A stretch of 64,000 nt of DNA from Desulfuromonas sp. DDH964 (GTDB lineage Bacteria > Desulfobacterota > Desulfuromonadia > Desulfuromonadales > DDH964), in contig NZ_CP015080.1 in assembly GCF_001611275.1 (NCBI RefSeq), positions 2,480,001-2,544,000 on the forward strand, written 5' to 3'. Below the pieces are notes generated by a model. It had not been told where the DNA came from, did not search any database, and saw only the letters and a program-made list of their open reading frames with translations. This document shows, one piece after another, positions 46,391 to 55,382 of this stretch (its first letter is position 1; every line of letters starts with the position of its first letter). Position numbers and translations under genes: made by a program.

Positions 46391-47182
46391 CTATTCGAGT
46401 GAGTAGTCGGAGAGCCGGACAAAGCGGAAGCCGCGCCGGCGCAGTTCCGGAACGGCGGCGATGATGCCGGCGCCGGTTCCGGCCTCGGGGTGATTCATGT
46501 GGGCGATGATGATCTCCCCCGGCTGCGCGGCCAGCAGCGCCGCCTCCACCTCGGCAGCGCTGTAGGTTGCCCCGGCATCGCCGAGCACCGAAAATCCGAT
46601 CACCTCATGACCGAGCCGCCGGGCCACCGCGACCGCGTATTCATCGTAGTAGGCGGTTCCGGAGCGGTAGTAGCGGGTGCGTGTGCCGGTCAGCGCTTCG
46701 ATCTTGCGGGCATTGAGCTCGATCTCCTGCACCAGTTCGGAGACGGTGGCGGTGCCGTCAATGCCGTAGACCGAGCGGCCGTCAATGGAGGCCGGCTTGT
46801 GCCACATGCCGTGGTTGGCGATGGTAAAGAGGGGGTTGGCCGCCAAGCGCTGAAACAGTTCCGGGTTGGCGTCGATCCAGCGGGCATTGAGAAAGAGAGT
46901 GGCGGGAACCTGCTCCCGGGTGAGAAAGTCGAGCAACTCCTGATCGACCCCCTTCCCCTTCGGCGAACCGCAGGCATCGAGGGTCAGCACCAGCACCCGC
47001 TCCGGCGTCCCCAACCGGGTCCTGACGCCCGTCACGGTTTCACCCCACTCCCGCGCCTGCTTGCCGGAGAATTCCCGCTCCAGGCCACCTGCCAGGTCGG
47101 GCACAGAGGCACCGGCCACCGCCGTGGAAAGCGCCACCAGCAGGAGCAGCGGAATGCCGAGGGCCAGTCCCTTTACGAACAT
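46391..47182 (-). CDS. Exported polysaccharide deacetylase family protein
   Basis: A 263-residue protein with a signal peptide (MFVKGLALGIPLLLLVALSTAVAGA). I start at ATG 47182 with GAGGTGAAG upstream; the frame extends to 47251 without support. The NodB-like fold shows VLVLTLDACGSPKGKGVD (first aspartate), TIANHGMWHKPA (histidine pair region) and IIIAHMNHPEAGTG (C-terminal motif). The first motif is LDACG instead of FDDG, with one Asp lost, so the metal site may differ or the enzyme may have an unusual substrate. It lies alone between a terminator and the glgC gene. Confidence 0.82.
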   Translation of the reverse strand: MFVKGLALGIPLLLLVALSTAVAGASVPDLAGGLEREFSGKQAREWGETVTGVRTRLGTPERVLVLTLDACGSPKGKGVDQELLDFLTREQVPATLFLNARWIDANPELFQRLAANPLFTIANHGMWHKPASIDGRSVYGIDGTATVSELVQEIELNARKIEALTGTRTRYYRSGTAYYDEYAVAVARRLGHEVIGFSVLGDAGATYSAAEVEAALLAAQPGEIIIAHMNHPEAGTGAGIIAAVPELRRRGFRFVRLSDYSLE

Positions 47183-47309
47183 CTTCACCTCGTCTATTTT
47201 GGCCGCGGCCAGAGCGCTGCAGGAATCGCCGCCCGGTCCTGCACCAGACAACGGCGTTCACCACCAGGGGGTGAACACGGCAATTCGGCCTTACCCGGAG
47301 CCCCAGATT

Positions 47310-48551
47310 TTACTTCTCCCGGCGCGGCACCACGACGATACCTGAATCGGTAACCGTGTAGCCCTTGGCGCGATCGGCCGCGACATCGTAACCAATTTCG
47401 GAACCATCTTGAATCACTACGTTTTTATCGATGATCGCCTTGCGGATCTTGACGTGGCGGCCGACGGTGACGTTCTCGAACAGGATCGAGTCTTCCACCA
47501 GGCTGTAGCTGTTGATCTTGCACAGGGGGCCGAGGATGGAGCGCCGTACCGTGCTGCCGCTGGTGATGCAGCCGGCGCAGACGTAGGAGTCGATATTCTG
47601 GCCGCGGCGGGCCTCGTCGTCGAAAACGGTCTTGGCGGGGGGGAGGTTCCCCTGGTTGGTGAGGATCGGCCACTTGTAGTTGTAGAGATTGAGCTGCGGC
47701 GAGACGTTGACCAGGTCCATGTTCGCCTCGTAGTAGGAATCGAGGGTACCGACATCTCGCCAGTAGCCGCGCTCCTCGCTCTTCATGCCGGGGATGACAT
47801 TGTCGTTGAAATTGTAGGCGAAGACGCGGTCGTTGTTCTTGAGCATCATCGGGATGACATGCTTGCCGAAGTCGAGATCGGCGTGGTTCTTCTTCCCCTC
47901 CAGCAGCACCTCGATCAGCTTCTTGGTCGGGAAGATGTAGTTCCCCATCGAGGCGAAACTGGTCTGGCGACCGGGAATCCGTTCCGGCTTTTCCGGTTTC
48001 TCGGTAAAGGCGGTGACCCGGGCATCCTCGTCGACGGAAAAGACCCCGTAGCGGCTCGCCTCCTCCACCGGCACTTCGAGCGCCGCGATGGTGATATCTG
48101 CGCGGTTCATGCGGTGAAAGTTGATCATCTGGGTGATATCCATCTTGTAGATGTGATCGCCGCCGAAGACCGCCACGTAATCGGCATCGGACGATTCGAC
48201 GAAGCGCAGGTACTGCAGGATAGCATCGGCCGTCCCCTTGAACCATTCTTCGCTCTCGCTGCTCGTCTCCGGCGAGATGGCGACAAAAAACTCGCCGAGG
48301 CCGGTCCACTTCCCCCAGGATTCACGGATGTGCTTGTTGAGGGAAAAGGCCCGGTACTGAGTGAGGATGTAGCACTTCTTGATGCCGGAGTTGAAGAGGT
48401 TGGAGAGAACGAAATCGATGATCTTGTACTTGCCGCCGAAGGCGACGCTCGGCTTGGCACGCCGATGGGTCAGGGGGCTGAGCCGCTCCCCCTTGCCCCC
48501 GGCCAGCACCATGGCGATGGTGCTTCTCCCCACGTTGTCCATTGAATACAT
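47310..48551 (-). CDS. glgC: Glucose-1-phosphate adenylyltransferase
   Basis: A 413-residue enzyme that makes ADP-glucose for glycogen synthesis. The N-terminal nucleotidyltransferase has VLAGGKGERLSPLTHRRAKPSVAFGG and the catalytic FGGDHIYKMD; the substrate site is FASMGNYIF. The C-terminal part is a left-handed beta-helix with hexapeptide repeats (GSTVRRSILGPLCKINSYSLVEDSILFENV). Length and motifs match bacterial GlgC. Other glycogen genes are not present here. The deacetylase gene lies 127 bases downstream. Confidence 0.95.
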   Translation of the reverse strand: MYSMDNVGRSTIAMVLAGGKGERLSPLTHRRAKPSVAFGGKYKIIDFVLSNLFNSGIKKCYILTQYRAFSLNKHIRESWGKWTGLGEFFVAISPETSSESEEWFKGTADAILQYLRFVESSDADYVAVFGGDHIYKMDITQMINFHRMNRADITIAALEVPVEEASRYGVFSVDEDARVTAFTEKPEKPERIPGRQTSFASMGNYIFPTKKLIEVLLEGKKNHADLDFGKHVIPMMLKNNDRVFAYNFNDNVIPGMKSEERGYWRDVGTLDSYYEANMDLVNVSPQLNLYNYKWPILTNQGNLPPAKTVFDDEARRGQNIDSYVCAGCITSGSTVRRSILGPLCKINSYSLVEDSILFENVTVGRHVKIRKAIIDKNVVIQDGSEIGYDVAADRAKGYTVTDSGIVVVPRREK

Positions 48552-48762
48552 AAAAAAACCTCTCCCTGATAGAAATACGTCCGGCCCGCGCCGTCCGCCT
48601 TAAGTGTGACAAAACTCCCTGCGGTTGCAAGGGCGGGTTCGGATCAAATTCGAACGGTTGCCCCCTTGAGTCACGAGCTTAAGGGGAAGCCGGGAAATTG
48701 GCAACCATTCTTTATCTGCGGGCCAAGATTCCGCCGGAGGGGCCCTATCCGGATTCGTTCCG

Positions 48763-50109
48763 CTACCCTGCCAGCTGGCGGGCGGCGGTCTGCACCGGGT
48801 CCCAGACCGGCGAATAGGGGGGCGCGTAGCTCAGGTCGAGATCGACCAGGTCGGCCGCGGTCATGCCGGCGGTGAGGGCGGTGGCGACGATATCGATGCG
48901 CTTGGCGGCCCCCTCGTGACCGACGATCTGGGCACCGAGGAGACGGCCGGAACCGGCTTCGGCGAGGAGCTTGACGGTGATCGGCCCGGCGCCCGGGTAG
49001 TAGTGGGCTCGGGTCCGCGCCTCGATACGGGCGCTGATAAAATCGATGCTCAGCTCCTGCAGTTCCCTTTCCTGCAGCCCGGTGCGCGCCACCTCCACCT
49101 GGCAGATCTTGCTCACGGCCGTCCCCATCACGCCGGGGAACCAGGCCTGGCCGCCCGCAAGGTTGATGCCGGCGACCAGACCCTGTTTGTTGGCCACAGT
49201 CCCCAGCGCGATGTAGATCGGCTTTCCGGTCAGGCGATGGACGCTGGCGACACAGTCGCCGGCCGCCCAGATATTGGGATCACCCGTCTGCATGCGGCCA
49301 TCGACATTGATCGCCCCGTTCACCCCGAGCTCCAGCCCGGCTGCGGCGGCCAGTCCGGCGTTGGGGCGCACCCCCATGCCGAGGATGACGATATCGGCCG
49401 GCAGCTGTCGCGCATTGGTGACCACCCCCGTCACCCGGGAGGCGGAGACCTGGAATTCGAGCAGTTCCTCGCCGCGATAAAGGGCCACCCCGACCTCCTG
49501 CAATGCAGCGGAGACCAGCGCTCCCATCTCCGGGTCGAGGGTGTTCATCACCTCGGGATTGCGATCGACGAGGGCGACTTCGAGCTTGCGGCGCACCAGC
49601 GCTTCCGCCATCTCCAGGCCGATGTAGCCGCCGCCGATCACCACCGCCCGGCGCGGCCGTTCCTTCTCGATAAAGGTTGCCAGTCTCTCCCCGCTCGCCA
49701 GGGTGGAGAGGCCGAAGATACCGCGGGCGTCACTCCCCGGCAGGTCGGGGCAGAAGGGGTGAGCTCCGGTGGCGATCAGCAACTGGTCGTAGGCTTCCCG
49801 GCATTCGCGGCCCTCGGCAGTGCGAACCAGGAGCCGCTGCGCCACCGGATCAATGGCGCGCACCTCGTGACCGGTCTTCACCTCGATATCATAATCACGC
49901 CGGAATACTTCCGGGGAGCGCACCACCAGGCTTTCGGCATTCTCGACCAGACCACCGAGCCAATAGGGAATGCCGCAGGCCGAATAGGAGGTATGGTCAG
50001 TCCGTTCCAGAACCAGGATCTCCCGCCGCGGCTCTTCGCGGCGAATTTTTGCTGCGGCACTCATGCCGGCGGCATCGCCGCCGATGACCACGACCCGGTT
50101 CCCTGCCAT
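48763..50109 (-). CDS. CoA-disulfide reductase/NADH oxidase-like flavoprotein
   Basis: A 448-residue FAD and NAD(P)H enzyme. The FAD loop is VVIGGDAAGMSAAAKIRRE, and the redox cysteine is in YSACGIPYWLGGLV, as in the CoA-disulfide reductase/Npx group. The NAD(P) loop is RAVVIGGGYIGLEMAEAL, and the second FAD motif is NIWAAGDCVASVHR. It has no rhodanese tail. Substrates could be CoA disulfide, polysulfide or oxygen. The neighbouring beta-oxidation genes upstream on the same strand favour a CoA-linked role, which is an inference. Confidence 0.88.
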   Translation of the reverse strand: MAGNRVVVIGGDAAGMSAAAKIRREEPRREILVLERTDHTSYSACGIPYWLGGLVENAESLVVRSPEVFRRDYDIEVKTGHEVRAIDPVAQRLLVRTAEGRECREAYDQLLIATGAHPFCPDLPGSDARGIFGLSTLASGERLATFIEKERPRRAVVIGGGYIGLEMAEALVRRKLEVALVDRNPEVMNTLDPEMGALVSAALQEVGVALYRGEELLEFQVSASRVTGVVTNARQLPADIVILGMGVRPNAGLAAAAGLELGVNGAINVDGRMQTGDPNIWAAGDCVASVHRLTGKPIYIALGTVANKQGLVAGINLAGGQAWFPGVMGTAVSKICQVEVARTGLQERELQELSIDFISARIEARTRAHYYPGAGPITVKLLAEAGSGRLLGAQIVGHEGAAKRIDIVATALTAGMTAADLVDLDLSYAPPYSPVWDPVQTAARQLAG

Positions 50110-50144
50110 GATTTTCCTCCCGCCCCTCGCGTTTCGCCAGCAGC

Positions 50145-50603
50145 CTAACCGTCGGCCATCCCTTTTTCCGCCAGCTCGGCGCGTGCCTTGGCCGACTTTT
50201 CCAGCCCTGTCAGCCCCATTCCTCGCAATACCTGGTCCGCCTTGGTGAACTGGATGTCCCGATACTCCACCACCTGCACGTGGTTCCCCCAGGGGTCGAG
50301 GAAATCGAGCCCCCGGCTCGGCAGAATGGTTGCCGCCGTCTCGGCCAGCGCCCGGCGCAACGTCTCGCGGTCATCGACCACCAGGCCGAAGTGCCAGGCC
50401 GAGTCGGGCTCCTGGCTGCGGCGCGGCGAGAGATTGATGAACTGGTCACCGATATCGATGAAGGCCATGCCGTCGTGGCGACCGCGCAATTTCAGCTCGA
50501 AAAGGCTGCCGTAGAATTCCAGCGCGGCATCGACATCGCCAACTTCCAGGGCGACGTGATTGATGCCGACAACTCGGGCTTTGGTTTGACGATTTTTGGT
50601 CAT
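50145..50603 (-). CDS. VOC-family (glyoxalase/dioxygenase-like) protein
   Basis: A 152-residue protein of the vicinal oxygen chelate fold with two beta-alpha-beta-beta-beta modules: INHVALEVGDVDAALEFYGSLF and AWHFGLVVDDRETLRRALAE, then DPWGNHVQVVEYRD. The metal ligands expected are H (NHVALEV), H (WHFGLV) and E (VVEYRD). The substrate cannot be read from the sequence. A C-terminal extension (GLTGLEKSAKARAELAEKGMADG) is helical. It lies 14 bases after fadJ and 35 before the flavoprotein gene, so the unit is likely one operon. Confidence 0.85.
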   Translation of the reverse strand: MTKNRQTKARVVGINHVALEVGDVDAALEFYGSLFELKLRGRHDGMAFIDIGDQFINLSPRRSQEPDSAWHFGLVVDDRETLRRALAETAATILPSRGLDFLDPWGNHVQVVEYRDIQFTKADQVLRGMGLTGLEKSAKARAELAEKGMADG

Positions 50604-50617
50604 GACGTCTCCTTTAT

Positions 50618-52717
50618 TCAGGACTCCTGCACCCAGCCCGGATCGGGAGTAAAGCGTTCACCGTGGCGGGCGGCCAGCGCTTCCAAAACCCCGGCGATCT
50701 CGGCGAAACCCCGCTGCCGGGCGTAATGCAGGGGACCGCCGCGGAAGGGGGCGAAACCGGTGCCGAAGACCAAGGCGCCGTCGAGGAGTTCGGCGTCGGC
50801 GACCACCCCCTCGCGCAGGCAGGTCATGCAGGCGTTGAGCATCGGCAGCAGCAGCCGGTCGGCCAGGTCGTCATTGTCGGTGCTGTCGATCGTTTTCTTC
50901 TGTGGCCGCCCCTCTTTCCAGAGGTAGAAGCCCTCCCCCGACTTGCGGCCCAGCTTCCCCTGCTCCACCTTCTCCCGGAACCAGTCCGGGATAGCCGCCA
51001 ACGGCCGGTCGAGGCGTTTTTCCAGCATCTCGGCGACATCGAGGCAGATGTCGAGCCCGACCTGGTCGGCCAGCTCCACCGGCCCCAGCGGCATGCCGAA
51101 ATCCTCGGCGGCCCGGTCGATGATCTCCGCAGCAACGCCTTCATCGAGGAGGACGATTGCCTCCATCAGGTAAGGCATCAGCACCCGGTTGACCAGGAAG
51201 CCCGGAGCACTGGCGACGGTCACCGGCAGGCGACCGATCTGATTGACAAAGGAGCGGGCGACTTCCAGCGTCGCCGGCGCCACTGCTTCCGGGGCCACCA
51301 CCTCGACCAGTTGCATCCGCGCCACCGGATTGAAGAAGTGCAGGCCGACGAAGCGCCCCGGGTCCGCGAGGTCGGCGCGCAGCTCTTCGAGGGGAATGCT
51401 GGAAGTGTTGGTGGCCAGAAGCGCCCCCGGTTTCAGCAACGGTTCCACCTCCCGGTAGACCTCGCGTTTGATCTCGATCTTCTCCGGCACCGCCTCGATG
51501 ACGAGGTCGGCCCGGGCGATCCCCTGGTTGCGCAGGTCAGGGATCAGCCGGTCAAGGACCTCCCGGGTTTCGGCCGCGCCGAGGTGCCGGGCGCGGCAGA
51601 CCTCGGCGGTACGGCGGACGGCAGCGGCGACGGCCGCGGGGTCCCGATCGTAAAGGGTCGCCCGCAGCCCCTGGATGGCGCACCAGCCGGCGATATCCCC
51701 CCCCATGGCACCGGCGCCAATCACGTGCACCTGGCCGATAGTCCGGCCCCCGGCGCCTGCGCTCTTCTTCAGCTTCTCCCGCAGGAAGAAGACCCGCAGC
51801 AGGCCGCGGGCGGTGGCGCTGGTCAGCAGCTGGGAAAAGGATTTCATCTCGGCCTGGCGCATTGCCACGGGGTCGCCCCCTGCTTCCTCCCAGAGGTCGA
51901 TGAGGGCTCCGGGGGCGGGGTAATGCTCGGGGCGGGCCTTTTTGGCGCTCTGGGCCCGCATCTGCCGGGCCGCGAGGCGGCGGGCCGCGCTGGTGGTCAA
52001 AAGCTTCCCTTTCAATCCCACCCCCCGCTGCTCGATTCGCCCGGCAAAAGCGGCGCGAAGTGCCTGCTGCAGCTGGCGTTCCTCGATGACCCGGTCGACC
52101 ACCCCGGCCTTCTTCGCCTGGCGGGCATCGAGCGTCCTGCCGGTGAGCATCAGGGTCATCGCCTCGATGGGGTCGATCAGGTGGGTCAAACGGGCGGTCC
52201 CCCCAAGTCCGGGGTGAAGGCCAAGGCGCACTTCGGGCAGGCCTAGCTTCAGGTCGGGCAACGCCAGGCGCAGCTGGCAGCAGAGTGCCAGTTCGACGCC
52301 GCCCCCCAGGCAGCTGCCATGGAGGATGGCGACGGTCGGAAAGGGAAGAGCTTCGAGGCGGTCGGCGACCGCGTGCGCCGCCTGGAGTTTGGCGAGGATC
52401 GCCTCCGCTTCATCCAGGTCGGTGAACTCGTTGAGATCAGCGCCGGCGCAAAAACCGGAGGCCTTGGCCGAACGCAAAACCAGCCCATGGGGGGGATTTT
52501 CCGCCAATTGCGCCAGGATCTCCGCCAACTCCAGCAGCACCGACTCGGAGAGGACGTTGACGCTGGCATCCTGCCGGTCGAAAAGGAGCCAGGCGATCTT
52601 CCTGTCGTCCCGGGCGAGACGCCAGTGGCGCCAGGAGCCTGCACCGCCGCTTTGTTCCGCCAGCGGGCCGAGCTCCATGAAGCGTTGCTGCAGCAGCTTG
52701 AGAATGGGACCGGTCAT
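50618..52717 (-). CDS. fadJ: Fatty acid oxidation complex alpha subunit (enoyl-CoA hydratase/3-hydroxyacyl-CoA dehydrogenase)
   Basis: A 699-residue two-domain enzyme of beta-oxidation. The hydratase half has GFCAGADLNEF and HGSCLGGGVELALCCQLRLA with LPEVRLGLHPGLGGTARL. The dehydrogenase half has IGQVHVIGAGAMGGDIAGWCA (NAD loop), VEVVAPEAVAPATLEVA, and the catalytic GLHFFNPV. Length fits the FadJ/FadB family. The name fadJ is chosen because thiolase is next and the architecture is FadJ-like; FadB cannot be excluded. The N-terminal 50 residues resemble the hydratase start only loosely, and a later start is possible. Confidence 0.93.
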   Translation of the reverse strand: MTGPILKLLQQRFMELGPLAEQSGGAGSWRHWRLARDDRKIAWLLFDRQDASVNVLSESVLLELAEILAQLAENPPHGLVLRSAKASGFCAGADLNEFTDLDEAEAILAKLQAAHAVADRLEALPFPTVAILHGSCLGGGVELALCCQLRLALPDLKLGLPEVRLGLHPGLGGTARLTHLIDPIEAMTLMLTGRTLDARQAKKAGVVDRVIEERQLQQALRAAFAGRIEQRGVGLKGKLLTTSAARRLAARQMRAQSAKKARPEHYPAPGALIDLWEEAGGDPVAMRQAEMKSFSQLLTSATARGLLRVFFLREKLKKSAGAGGRTIGQVHVIGAGAMGGDIAGWCAIQGLRATLYDRDPAAVAAAVRRTAEVCRARHLGAAETREVLDRLIPDLRNQGIARADLVIEAVPEKIEIKREVYREVEPLLKPGALLATNTSSIPLEELRADLADPGRFVGLHFFNPVARMQLVEVVAPEAVAPATLEVARSFVNQIGRLPVTVASAPGFLVNRVLMPYLMEAIVLLDEGVAAEIIDRAAEDFGMPLGPVELADQVGLDICLDVAEMLEKRLDRPLAAIPDWFREKVEQGKLGRKSGEGFYLWKEGRPQKKTIDSTDNDDLADRLLLPMLNACMTCLREGVVADAELLDGALVFGTGFAPFRGGPLHYARQRGFAEIAGVLEALAARHGERFTPDPGWVQES

Positions 52718-52807
52718 ATCAAAACTCCTCGGGAAAATCAGGCCGCGGATTCGCGGAAAAAAGCTTTGTCCAGGGGGTTATGCCAACCGTCGGCCGTTAT
52801 GCTCGCC

Positions 52808-54112
52808 TCAGACTCGTTCCAGCAGCATCCCCCCGGCCTGGCCGCCGCCGATGCATTCGGTGGCGATGCCACGTTGCACCCCCTGGTCAACCATGGCGTT
52901 GGCGAGGTGAAGCAGAATGCGATTGCCGCTGGCGCCCACCGGGTGCCCGAGACTGATGGCACCGCCGTCCACATTGAGGATCGCCCGGTCGATGGCGCCC
53001 AGGGGCTGGTCGCGGCCCAGGGCTTCGCGGCAGAAGTGGGGATCGTCCATCGCCTTGAGGCAGCCAAGAACCTGGGCGGCGAACGCTTCGTTGAGTTCCC
53101 ACAACCCAACCTCGGGGACATCCAGCTCCGCCCTGCGCAGAAGTTCGGCGATGGCGAGCACCGGCGCCAGGCCCATGATCCCGGGATCGAGGGCGGACCA
53201 GGCGCTGTCGCGGATCACCACTTTCGGCGTCAGCCGGTACTTCTCCACCGCGGCTTCCGAGGCGAGGATGACCCAGGAGGCGCCGTCGGTCACCTGGGAG
53301 CTGTTCCCGGCCGTCACCTGGCCAAAGGGCTCGAAGACCGGTTCCAGCCGGCCCAGGGCCTCCATCGAGCTGTCGGGCCGCACCCCGTCATCCGCCGTGA
53401 AGAGCTCACCATCGGCGCTGATCGCCGCTTCAACCTCAACGTCGAGCCCCCCCTGCTGCTGCGCCCGGGCCAGGCGCTTGTGGCTGATGACGGCGTACTG
53501 ATCGGCTTCCTGGCGGGTGACGGCGAAGAGATGGGCGACCAGTTCGGCGGTCTCCCCCATGCTCATGCCGACGATCGGATCGGTCAGCCCCTGGCGCAGG
53601 GAGAGGAGCGGCTTGAAGAGGTCGGGACGCAGTTCGGTCAGATGGCGGGTGCGTTCCCAGAGGGTATCGGCCTGGCGCTGCTCAGCAAGCCACTGCACCG
53701 CTTCGGGGCGCAGCTGCAGGGGCGACCGGCTCAGGGCTTCGGTCCCCCCGGCGAGGACCAGTTCCCGGGAGCCGTCGCGAATGGCGCGAAAGGCGCAATC
53801 GATCGACTGCATCCCCGAACCGCAGTTGATCTGCACGGTATAGGCGCGCATCGCCTCGCCCATGCCGAGCCGCAGCGCGGCTATCCGGGCCGGGTTCATT
53901 TCATCGGCGAGGACGTTGACGCAGCCGAGGATCACCTGGTCGTAGGCTGCGCGGGGAATCTCCTGGCGCAGCAGCAACGGCCGGCCGCATTGCACCGCCA
54001 GGTCGACGGGCGAAAACGGGCCTGGCTTGCCCCGCGCCTTGAGAAAGGGGGTGCGGGCTCCGTCGATGAGATAGACGGTCCGCGCTGTCGTTGCGGTCGA
54101 TTTCGGACTCAT
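52808..54112 (-). CDS. fadI: Acetyl-CoA acyltransferase (thiolase, FadI/FadA-like)
   Basis: A 434-residue thiolase that cleaves 3-ketoacyl-CoA. The nucleophilic cysteine lies in INCGSGMQSID, and the C-terminal catalytic region is SLGHPVGASGNRILLHL with CIGGGQAGGMLLERV at the end (second cysteine). The length and the loop insert before the C-terminal domain match FadI (about 436). It is the first gene of the fadI-fadJ-VOC-flavoprotein unit, with 90 bases before fadJ. This indicates that long-chain fatty acids can be degraded. Confidence 0.93.
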   Translation of the reverse strand: MSPKSTATTARTVYLIDGARTPFLKARGKPGPFSPVDLAVQCGRPLLLRQEIPRAAYDQVILGCVNVLADEMNPARIAALRLGMGEAMRAYTVQINCGSGMQSIDCAFRAIRDGSRELVLAGGTEALSRSPLQLRPEAVQWLAEQRQADTLWERTRHLTELRPDLFKPLLSLRQGLTDPIVGMSMGETAELVAHLFAVTRQEADQYAVISHKRLARAQQQGGLDVEVEAAISADGELFTADDGVRPDSSMEALGRLEPVFEPFGQVTAGNSSQVTDGASWVILASEAAVEKYRLTPKVVIRDSAWSALDPGIMGLAPVLAIAELLRRAELDVPEVGLWELNEAFAAQVLGCLKAMDDPHFCREALGRDQPLGAIDRAILNVDGGAISLGHPVGASGNRILLHLANAMVDQGVQRGIATECIGGGQAGGMLLERV

Positions 54113-54293
54113 GAAGATTCCTTTCCGGCCTGCGATTCAGACTCGGCAGAACCATTCGGCTCGCCAGGTTGAAAGTCGGTACCAAGGATGGGGACGACCA
54201 ATCCAACCACTTTCATCATAACGCCATGAACCGGCCTGCGCCACCCGCGGGGGAGAGACGATGTCTGCCCTTCGCCGGTCGATCGGACCGGCA

Positions 54294-54302
54294 TGGTATT
54301 AT
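54294..54302 (+). promoter_or_regulatory. Extended -10 promoter element for the coiled-coil protein gene
   Basis: TGGTATTAT (extended TGn plus TATTAT, 5 of 6 match) lies 44 bases before the ATG at 54347. No clear -35 is seen. Confidence 0.4.
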
Positions 54303-54346
54303 TTGAAGCAGGATCGAAAACTTCTTTACCAAGGGGAGACTGAACC

Positions 54347-54802
54347 ATGAAAACCGAATGGAACCTGATGATACCTGTTACCCTGCTTACCCTGGTGCTG
54401 GCCGCCACGCCCCTGTTCGCGGCAGCAAACAGCACCGCCAAGACCACCGCCAACGATGTCCGCCAGGAGATCGGCGACGCCCTGCAGACCATCGGCAGCT
54501 ACAGCGCCGAGCAGCGCGACGCGGCGGTGGCCGCCGCCAGGCAGGCCCTGGAAAAAACCGACGCCCGTATCGAGCAGTTGCAGAAGCGAATTGACCAGAA
54601 CTGGCAAAGCATGAGCGCCGAGGCCCGGCAACAGGCCCGCGCGGCGATGAAGGAGCTGCAGCAGGAGCGCCGGGATATCGCCGAATGGTACGGCGGACGG
54701 AAACACAGTTCGAGCAATGCCTGGGATGAGATCAAGCGGGGATTTGCCAAAAGCTATGATCAACTCGGGAAATCCCTCGAGAAGGCGGCCGGGGAGTTCT
54801 GA
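54347..54802 (+). CDS. Small exported coiled-coil protein, function unknown
   Basis: A 151-residue protein with a signal peptide (residues 1-25, LMIPVTLLTLVLAATPLFA) and a helical body with coiled-coil character (RQEIGDALQTIGSYSAEQRD, then EQLQKRIDQNWQSMSAEARQ). It resembles small stress-induced exported proteins of the sll1863-like class, but I cannot assign it firmly. GGGGAG precedes the ATG. It is 139 bases upstream of the encapsulin cargo gene, which has its own promoter. No link between them is shown. Confidence 0.7.
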   Translation: MKTEWNLMIPVTLLTLVLAATPLFAAANSTAKTTANDVRQEIGDALQTIGSYSAEQRDAAVAAARQALEKTDARIEQLQKRIDQNWQSMSAEARQQARAAMKELQQERRDIAEWYGGRKHSSSNAWDEIKRGFAKSYDQLGKSLEKAAGEF

Positions 54803-54848
54803 TCCACGTTCGCGGCAATTCAATGGGCGGCGAGCTGCGCCGGAAGGT

Positions 54849-54876
54849 TTGACATGGCCGGGAATTACGTTTGAAT
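54849..54876 (+). promoter_or_regulatory. Probable promoter of the encapsulin operon
   Basis: TTGACA (54849-54854), a 16-base spacer and TTGAAT (54871-54876), 66 bases before the cargo ATG. Confidence 0.5.
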
Positions 54877-54941
54877 TTGAACTGATTTGCCGCGTTGCGG
54901 CGCCACCCCTTGCATCCATCATCTTTTTAGGAGGTTTAGCC

Positions 54942-55316
54942 ATGCCCGACTTTGGACACCCCTTCAGCGGCCTCAAGCACGACCGCCTGCTGACCCAGCC
55001 TGAGCTGGTGCGAGCCATTCGTTTCATGGTCTCCGCCGAGTACGAGGCGATCCAGCTCTACATGCAGCTCGCCGAGTCGACCGACAACACCCTCGCCCAG
55101 CAGGTGCTGATCGACATCGCCAACGAAGAGCGGGTCCATGCCGGTGAGTTCCTGCGCCTGCTTAGGGAGCTCGACCCGGAGGAGGAGACTTTTTATCAGC
55201 AGGGGGCGCAGGAAGTGGAGGAGGAATTCCTCGGCGCCGCTCCCGCCGACGCTGCACCCGCCCCGGCCGCCAAGCAGGGCGGCGGCGGCATCGGTGTCGG
55301 CAGCCTCAAAAAATAG
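54942..55316 (+). CDS. Encapsulated ferritin-like cargo protein
   Basis: A 124-residue protein started at ATG 54942, with TAGGAGG upstream. Residues 20-80 form a two-helix ferritin-like half with metal ligands: E33 and E35 (SAEYEAIQ), and E62/E63 with H66 (NEERVHAGEF). This resembles EncFtn, whose dimers make a ferroxidase site. The tail (about 98-124) is an Ala/Pro linker ending GGIGVGSLKK, a strong match to the encapsulin targeting peptide (consensus near GSLxIGSLK). It should be packed inside the shell made by the next gene, where it would oxidise and store iron. Confidence 0.92.
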   Translation: MPDFGHPFSGLKHDRLLTQPELVRAIRFMVSAEYEAIQLYMQLAESTDNTLAQQVLIDIANEERVHAGEFLRLLRELDPEEETFYQQGAQEVEEEFLGAAPADAAPAPAAKQGGGGIGVGSLKK

Positions 55317-55382
55317 CGACGGACGCCGCCGGCTGACGCCACCCCGGCCGCTGCCGTTCCACCCGTTGCCAAGGAGATGCTC

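Noticed and set aside
48662-48686. Hairpin CCCCTTGAG...CTTAAGGGG after the flavoprotein gene
   Set aside because: It has one mismatch and no T-tract on the minus strand, so it is too weak to call a terminator.
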